From: CAYRLW01 sp964425215
GTDB lineage: Bacteria > Spirochaetota > Spirochaetia > Treponematales > Breznakiellaceae
Assembly (NCBI GenBank): GCA_964425215.1
Contig: CAYRLW010000004.1
Location: 62,001 to 126,000 of the forward strand
Direction of reading: 5' to 3'
DNA: 64,000 bases
Numbering within the stretch: position 1 is the stretch's first letter; every line of letters begins with the position of its first letter. The position numbers and the translations under genes are program-made. Below are positions 58,569 through 64,000 of the stretch, piece by piece. The notes beneath the pieces were generated by a model. It did not search any database and had not been told where the DNA came from. It was given only the letters and a program-made list of their open reading frames with translations.

Positions 58569-61500
58569 ATGATACTCCGTTTCTTTTTTTTCCTTTGGAT
58601 GGGATTCCTCGCTACCGTTGGCGCTTTTGCCCAGGATAGCTTGTTTTTTAGCACCCTTAGCACCCGGGATGGGCTTCCGAATTCGTCTATCGCCGCCATC
58701 GCCCAGGATGATCGGGGGTTTTTGTGGTTTGGGACCCAGGGGGCCCTGGTTCGGTACGATGGGTACACCTATAGGGTCTACGAAAACGAACCCTTCGAGG
58801 AAAACGCCCTAAGCCATAATCAGGTTCAAACCATGCTTATGGAAAAGGATGTCCTATGGATAGGTACCTACGGCGGGCTGGACCGGCTGGATTTAAAAAC
58901 CGATAAAATTACCCCGTATTTGCACGATCCTGAAAATCCCGATAGTTTGTCCGGGGATCTGGTGGTCTCCCTGGTCAGGGATCGGGATGGACGGCTTTGG
59001 GTGGGAACCTCCAAGGGCCTGGATCGGCTGGACGAAAAATCGGGCAAGTTTATCCACTATAAGCCCAGCGAGACGGATGTTCACGCGGTTCCGCCGGGGA
59101 TTATCCGTTCTCTTTTAGTCGATACCCAGGGGACCCTCTGGGTTGGAACCGGAGGCGGGGGGCTTCTGTTTTACAACCGGGATACGGATGATTTTACCCG
59201 ACTCCCCTGGAATAAAAACGACCCTTCCCAGTTGCCCAGTCCCTACGTTATGAGCCTTACCGAAACCCCCGACGGGGAACTGTGGGTTGGTTCCTGGTAC
59301 GGTGGCATTTCTCGGCTCGTGGACCGTAAGACCCTGCGCTTCCAAACCGTATATTTGGCCGATGACCGGATCTATTTTGTAAAATCCATGACCCGGAACG
59401 AGCTGTTTGTGGGGACCTGGGGAGGCGGCCTGTTTGAATATAACCGTTCCACCGGAGCGGTTATCCGGCACCAACACACCGATGGGCCCGGCTCCATTCC
59501 CAACGATGTGGTGTACTCGGCTTTTCTGGATTCCAACGATGTCTACTGGGTGGGTACTAACGGGGGCGGGGTTGCCCGTTCCGAACGGAGGACCGTGCAG
59601 TACCAGGCCTACCTGCATAACCCAGAACGGAAAGATAGCCTGCCGGCGGGTAAGGTGTCTTCCATAGTGGAAGATCATACGGGTAAACTCTGGGTAGGGG
59701 TCTACAACGGGGGCCTTAACCGGCTGGATAGGGAAACGGGAACCTTCCGACATTATTTTCACGATCCAAAAAATCCCAAAAGTTTTCCCAACGATATCGT
59801 CAACGCGTTGTACGAGGATAGGGAAGGGCGCCTCTGGGCGGCCACCAACGATGGTCTAGCGCTGTACAACCGGTCAACCGATGATTTTACCGTGTACCGT
59901 CACGATCCCAACAAGGCGGATAGTTTAGCCGATTCGGTGATTTACGCGATCAAAGAAAGTCCCGATGGTTTTTTGTGGGTGGGCACCTATACCCAGGGGT
60001 TGGAACGGTTTAACCCCCTCACGGGAACGTCCAGTCACGTCTTCTCTACCGCCGATTCCCTGGTGTACGCCCTAGAATACGACCGCCACGGGAATTTGTG
60101 GATAGGAACCAATAACGGCCTGGATCGTATGGAAAACGGTCAGGTGGTCCACCGTTATCGCTACGATATCAAAAACCCTAAGGGCATATCCTCCAATACG
60201 ATTCGCATTATTTTTAGGGACTCCACGGGCCGCCTTTGGATGGGAACCGTCGGCGGGGGACTACTCCGCTACGATGAAGATACCGATACCTTTGTCCATT
60301 TTACTAAAAAGCAAGGTCTGCTGGATAATACGGTCCGATCGATTTTAGAAGTGGACGATGGATCCCGCTGGATCGGTACCGCCACGGGAATTGGGGTTAT
60401 CGATAAATCGGGTTCCTTTTTCCGGGGGTACTCGGTGTACAACGACCTTAAGGATAGGGAATTTCACACGGGGGCGTGGAAGGCCAGGGACGGAAAGCTC
60501 TACTTTGGGGGACAAAACGCCCTGTACGTTTTAAATCCCCGGGATGCCCTCAAGGACCTTAAGCCACCGAAGGTTTTAGTTTCGGAGATCCAGGTCAACG
60601 GGAAAAATATAGTCAATACCCAGATCTCGTCCATCGCCGCGCCGTACATTCAAAAGCTCCGGCTCCCCTACGATAAGAATAATGTTTCCGTTTCCGTTGC
60701 CACCGTCGATTTCCGCGAACCCCTACGGAACCTCTATTCGTATAAATTAGAGGGCTTCGATAAGGACTGGTCTAGTCCCTCCGTGGCTCGAAGGGTGGCG
60801 TATACCAACCTGCCGGGGGGGCACTATACCCTCAGGGTTCGGGCGGCGGACAACGACGGAGTCTGGAACGATAACGCCATCAATCTTCCCATCACCATCG
60901 ACTCTCCTCCCTGGGCTACCCCCTGGGCCTACGGGCTCTACATCCTTCTCCTTTTGGGTGTGGGTTTTCTCATCACCAAGGCCTGGGGCCGAAGGGTACT
61001 CCAACAGCGGATAGAGGAATTAACCAGGTTGCAGGAGGAACTCCAACGGGCCAATCAACGGCTGGACGACCTGTCCATGCTCGACGGCTTGACCGGGATT
61101 CCAAATCGGCGCCGTCTTGATCAGGTTTTAGGGCTCCTCTTTGCCGACGCGGTACGGGAACGGAAACCCCTGGCGGTCATCATGTTCGATATCGATTATT
61201 TTAAAGCCTTCAACGACCTGTATGGACACCTAAGGGGAGACGAAACCCTAAAGCAGGTGGCCCAATCCCTCCAAAGGTCCGTTGAACGGGCTACGGACTT
61301 TGTCGCCCGTTTTGGGGGCGAGGAGTTCATCGCGGTCCTTTCCAATACCGACAGGGAAGGCGCCCGTACCGTGGCCGAACGGATCCGTACCGCCGTGGCA
61401 GACCTGGGGATTCCCCACGAAGGATCCGCTGTCGCGGATGTGGTCACCCTGAGCGCGGGCCTTTTTGTGGGGGTCCCCGAACCAAACCAACAGGGAACCG

Positions 61501-61589
61501 ATTTTATCGCCCAGGCCGACACGGCCCTGTATCAGGCTAAATCTAGCGGGAGAAATAGGCTTTGCGATGGCACCACCGTAAGGACCTAG
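58569..61589 (+). CDS. Propeller-sensor diguanylate cyclase
   Basis: The 1006-residue protein has a signal peptide (1-23, ending AFAQ). About 14 Reg_prop beta-propeller repeats follow, marked by LWVGTxxGL-type strands (residues 25-680), then a Y_Y_Y-type domain (about 700-770), a membrane helix (782-803), a short coiled coil and a GGDEF domain (840-1005). The active site is GGEEF at 916-920, an accepted functional variant, with an RxxD inhibitory site (RATD) five residues before it. It should sense an external ligand and make c-di-GMP. The substrate may be a polysaccharide, as in related hybrid systems, but that is inference. Confidence 0.93.
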   Translation: MILRFFFFLWMGFLATVGAFAQDSLFFSTLSTRDGLPNSSIAAIAQDDRGFLWFGTQGALVRYDGYTYRVYENEPFEENALSHNQVQTMLMEKDVLWIGTYGGLDRLDLKTDKITPYLHDPENPDSLSGDLVVSLVRDRDGRLWVGTSKGLDRLDEKSGKFIHYKPSETDVHAVPPGIIRSLLVDTQGTLWVGTGGGGLLFYNRDTDDFTRLPWNKNDPSQLPSPYVMSLTETPDGELWVGSWYGGISRLVDRKTLRFQTVYLADDRIYFVKSMTRNELFVGTWGGGLFEYNRSTGAVIRHQHTDGPGSIPNDVVYSAFLDSNDVYWVGTNGGGVARSERRTVQYQAYLHNPERKDSLPAGKVSSIVEDHTGKLWVGVYNGGLNRLDRETGTFRHYFHDPKNPKSFPNDIVNALYEDREGRLWAATNDGLALYNRSTDDFTVYRHDPNKADSLADSVIYAIKESPDGFLWVGTYTQGLERFNPLTGTSSHVFSTADSLVYALEYDRHGNLWIGTNNGLDRMENGQVVHRYRYDIKNPKGISSNTIRIIFRDSTGRLWMGTVGGGLLRYDEDTDTFVHFTKKQGLLDNTVRSILEVDDGSRWIGTATGIGVIDKSGSFFRGYSVYNDLKDREFHTGAWKARDGKLYFGGQNALYVLNPRDALKDLKPPKVLVSEIQVNGKNIVNTQISSIAAPYIQKLRLPYDKNNVSVSVATVDFREPLRNLYSYKLEGFDKDWSSPSVARRVAYTNLPGGHYTLRVRAADNDGVWNDNAINLPITIDSPPWATPWAYGLYILLLLGVGFLITKAWGRRVLQQRIEELTRLQEELQRANQRLDDLSMLDGLTGIPNRRRLDQVLGLLFADAVRERKPLAVIMFDIDYFKAFNDLYGHLRGDETLKQVAQSLQRSVERATDFVARFGGEEFIAVLSNTDREGARTVAERIRTAVADLGIPHEGSAVADVVTLSAGLFVGVPEPNQQGTDFIAQADTALYQAKSSGRNRLCDGTTVRT

Positions 61590-61687
61590 TTCCGTACCCC
61601 TCCCATGGACGAGGAGGCCCCTCTTTCGGTATAGTAAAACGGTATTGCACCACTGGGTTTCATGCTAAACGTTGAGGGAGTTATTCC

Positions 61688-63178
61688 ATGGAAGTACGAG
61701 TTCGCTACGCCCCGTCCCCCACGGGGCTTCAACATATCGGGGGGCTACGGACCGCCCTGTTTAACTATCTGTTTGCCCGTTCCCAGGGGGGGAAGTTTAT
61801 CCTCCGGTTGGAAGATACGGACCAAAGCCGCTCCAGTCCCGTTTTTGTGCAAAACCTCTACGATACCTTCGCGTGGCTGGGTTTCCATTGGGACGAGGGT
61901 CCCGATGTGGGGGGGCCTTCGGCTCCCTACGTCCAATCCGAACGGTTCGACCTGTATCGAACCTACGCCGAACAGTTGGTAGCCCAGGGGCAGGCGTACT
62001 ATTGTTTTTGTACGGAGGAGCGTCTGGACGCGATCCGAAAGGATCGGGAGGAGTCCAAGTCCAGCGAAACGGGGTACGACCGTCATTGTCGAGCCCTTTC
62101 AGCCTCGGAAGCCGCCCAACGGGCCGCTACAGGGGAACCCCACGTAATCCGTCTTAAAATACCCCTGGGAGAAACGACCCATTTCCACGACCATCTTTTA
62201 GGGGACATCGAGTGGAAGAACGACGACGTAAACCCCGACCCGGTCTTATTAAAAACCGACGGCTTTCCCACGTACCACCTGGCTAACGTGGTGGACGATC
62301 ATTTGATGGGCATTACCCACGTTCTCCGGGCCCAGGAATGGGTTCCCTCCACTCCCCTGCACGTCATCATGTACCGGGCCTTCGGGTGGGACCACCCGGA
62401 ATACTGCCATCTGCCCATGGTGATGGGTCAGGACGGGAAAAAGCTTAGCAAGCGCCACGGGGCCACCAGTATCGATGAGTTCCGCAAATCCGGGTACCTG
62501 CCGGAAGCGCTGATCAACTACGTCGCCCTGCTCGGGGCTTCATACGAAGAGGGAAAGGATCTGTACACCCTGGAAGAGCTGGCCTCCCGATTCCGTTTGG
62601 ATAAACTAAACAAAGCCCCCGCGGTCTTTGATTATAAAAAACTAGAGTGGTACAACGGCCAGTATATTCGCATGAAAAGCGACGACCAATTGGCCGACCT
62701 GGCCTTGCCCTTCGCCGTTTCTTCGGGCCTCTTCGGTGGCGGCGTCGACGGTTCTGGGAACCCCAGCGATACCCAACGGGCGGCCTTCAAAGCCGCCATG
62801 CCCCTGGTCAAAGAACGGGCCGTGTTTATTCAAGAGATTCCCCAAAAGGTGGCTTACCTATTTTCCGACCCCCCCGTTCCAGCGCCGGAGGAGTTTATCC
62901 CCAAAAAACTAGATCAAAACGCCGCCCGGGAACTTTTAGAGCTGGCCCGTACCCTGGTAGAACCCTTGGCCCAGGGGAGCGACGAAGAGGACGAGGCTCT
63001 GATAAAGCAGGTTTCCCTGGAGCGGAACGTAAAAATGGGGGATCTGATGATGCCCCTCCGGGTCGCCATAACCGGTTCCCGCGTTAGTCCCCCCCTGTTC
63101 GGTTCTCTTCGTATTTTGGGAGTTAAGCGGAGCCTGGAACGGGTGGACAGGGCTCTGGCGGTTTTGAAGAAGGCCTAG
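61688..63178 (+). CDS. gltX: Glutamyl-tRNA synthetase
   Basis: The 496-residue class I synthetase charges tRNA-Glu. It starts RVRYAPSPTGLQHIGGLRTAL with HIGG in place of HIGH (normal for GltX). The KMSKS motif appears as GKKLSKRHGA. VIRLKIPLG and YCHLPMVMGQDG are family signatures. GAGGGAG precedes the ATG. Whether it is discriminating or not cannot be seen. The next gene starts directly after its stop. Confidence 0.95.
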   Translation: MEVRVRYAPSPTGLQHIGGLRTALFNYLFARSQGGKFILRLEDTDQSRSSPVFVQNLYDTFAWLGFHWDEGPDVGGPSAPYVQSERFDLYRTYAEQLVAQGQAYYCFCTEERLDAIRKDREESKSSETGYDRHCRALSASEAAQRAATGEPHVIRLKIPLGETTHFHDHLLGDIEWKNDDVNPDPVLLKTDGFPTYHLANVVDDHLMGITHVLRAQEWVPSTPLHVIMYRAFGWDHPEYCHLPMVMGQDGKKLSKRHGATSIDEFRKSGYLPEALINYVALLGASYEEGKDLYTLEELASRFRLDKLNKAPAVFDYKKLEWYNGQYIRMKSDDQLADLALPFAVSSGLFGGGVDGSGNPSDTQRAAFKAAMPLVKERAVFIQEIPQKVAYLFSDPPVPAPEEFIPKKLDQNAARELLELARTLVEPLAQGSDEEDEALIKQVSLERNVKMGDLMMPLRVAITGSRVSPPLFGSLRILGVKRSLERVDRALAVLKKA

Positions 63179-63913
63179 GTGATCCCCGGATCTATTCGTT
63201 CCGTTGTGTTGATCCTTCTGCCCCTCCTTATTCTTTCTCCCATGGCAGGGGCCCAGTCGGTGTATCTCCCTGCCTCGGTGGAGGAGCGGCTTGCCACGGA
63301 GCCCCTGGTATCCTCGTTTCAATTCAACCCCCAATCCCTACGCCTACTGCCCCGATACTCCGGAAGCGGCGAGTTTGCCGCCCGCCACGGAGCCCTCCGG
63401 GCCCACGCCCTTCAAGAGGCCCTTTTTGCCCTTAAGCCCCTGGGCATACGGATGGATAGGTCTACGGCGTACCGTATCCTGCTCCAGGCTCCTTCCTTGA
63501 GCAACCTAACCTTCCACCAGGCGGGAGAAGATCCGGTAGTTGTTTTTGGCAAGGTCCGCTTTATCCAGGAACCCCAGGGGGATGACCTCCATTGCGTGGT
63601 GGAAATCCACGATAAGGATTTCGGAACCGCCCGCTTTAACGGAAAGTTTATCAACACGGAAAATCGTTTCGAGTTGCGGATGATTAATCTGGATTCCCTT
63701 CATTATTTAATTTTCCCCGCCGTCCCCCCCCGTCACGCCCTGGTGGACCTCCTCTACTTTGACGACCCCCAGCGGCCGTTGGTGTACACCGCTTGGAGCG
63801 TCAGGGCATATTTTTTTGTGCCAGGGGTGGTGGATATCGAAAAATTATTGTACCGCCGAGCCATGGCGTTAAAGGATTGGTTTACCGATGTGTTGGAGCG
63901 TACCGCACAATGA
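63179..63913 (+). CDS. Exported protein of unknown function
   Basis: The 244-residue protein starts at GTG 63179, immediately after the gltX stop, with a signal peptide of about 25 residues ending AGAQ. The mature part is mixed alpha/beta (SVEERLATEPLVSSFQFN, VVFGKVRFIQEPQGD, FELRMINLDSLHYLIFPAVP). I do not recognise a family. No lipobox is present. It overlaps the arginase gene by 4 bp. Confidence 0.7.
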   Translation: MIPGSIRSVVLILLPLLILSPMAGAQSVYLPASVEERLATEPLVSSFQFNPQSLRLLPRYSGSGEFAARHGALRAHALQEALFALKPLGIRMDRSTAYRILLQAPSLSNLTFHQAGEDPVVVFGKVRFIQEPQGDDLHCVVEIHDKDFGTARFNGKFINTENRFELRMINLDSLHYLIFPAVPPRHALVDLLYFDDPQRPLVYTAWSVRAYFFVPGVVDIEKLLYRRAMALKDWFTDVLERTAQ

Positions 63914-64000
63914 AAATTAGGGTGATAGAACTACCCCTCGATTTTGGCGCAAGCCGACGGGGGAGCGATATGGGCCCCTCGGCCATGCGGCTGGCGGGTT
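63910..64000 (+). CDS. rocF: Arginase (ureohydrolase), N-terminal fragment
   Basis: The gene begins with ATG at 63910 in an ATGA overlap and runs off the window. The visible 30 residues (VIELPLDFGASRRGSDMGPS, then AMRLAG) match the start of arginases, where the GxxxGxxxGP pattern precedes the substrate pocket. Arginase converts arginine to ornithine and urea. The metal ligands lie beyond the edge, so agmatinase cannot be fully excluded, but MGPSAMRLAG favours arginase. An argR gene is in the same window. Confidence 0.75.
   Translation, partial: MKIRVIELPLDFGASRRGSDMGPSAMRLAG

Overview
The window is chromosomal DNA from a spirochaete, most likely a treponeme or close relative. The best marker is cfpA (1280-3337), the cytoplasmic filament protein confined to treponeme-like spirochaetes. 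It is followed by an uncharacterised gene and a pyruvate-phosphate-dikinase homologue, the order I recall for Treponema pallidum TP0748-TP0746. FadL-like/UPF0164 outer-membrane proteins, FapA, many TPR proteins and treponemal-type lipoboxes agree. The DNA is moderately GC-rich by eye and starts include ATG, GTG and TTG. I cannot name the species. I see no phage, insertion sequence or CRISPR array, so this is mostly core chromosome.

Layout. 1-1135 (minus): a DHH phosphoesterase cut by the window edge, and a vWA-like exported protein. 1280-7124 (plus): cfpA, a gene with an HPr-like C-terminus, and the dikinase homologue. 7281-10866 (minus): hypothetical, TPR protein, pta. 11001-17455 (plus): tyrA, bactofilin, exported TPR, mtaB, two FadL-like barrels around a lipoprotein. 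17547-18097: tRNA-Lys(TTT) with promoter and terminator, then a 183-bp tandem repeat built from the tRNA 3' end. 18124-23759: small genes (macro domain, DUF167, metallopeptidase-like lipoprotein, MBL hydrolase, pentapeptide protein, zinc ribbon). 23763-27918: murI-rsgA-mutS2. 27915-30518: TM2 protein, FapA, and argR with an ARG-box-like operator. 30782-34417: pgi and a chemoreceptor. 34468-38469 (minus): M28-like peptidase and a tightly overlapped ParB-like / metallophosphoesterase / TPR-Mrr-like operon. 38506-44151 (plus): two TPR proteins, ACT protein, UPF0210, MFS. 44132-46086 (minus): rhomboid, xth, exported protein. 46201-49577: ECF sigma, an anti-sigma with a CBM48-like domain, and three exported proteins. 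49750-53317: clpS-clpA-aat (N-degron pathway). 53335-58425: SPFH protein, thioesterase, two-component pair, tdh. 58569-64000: propeller-GGDEF receptor, gltX, exported protein, start of arginase.

Main observations. (1) The dikinase homologue keeps the phospho-histidine and PEP/pyruvate residues but has lost every nucleotide-binding residue I can align. Its upstream partner has an HPr-like domain with a candidate phospho-acceptor His, so the pair may be an unrecognised PEP-driven, PTS-like phosphorelay. (2) At least nine genes have a -10 box only 6-8 bases before the start codon, implying frequent leaderless mRNAs. (3) The tRNA-derived 183-bp repeat has structured hairpins with GGA loops. (4) The ECF anti-sigma factor carries an external glycogen-binding-like domain. 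(5) Many convergent gene pairs overlap tail to tail. All family assignments are from reading the sequence, with no database search.
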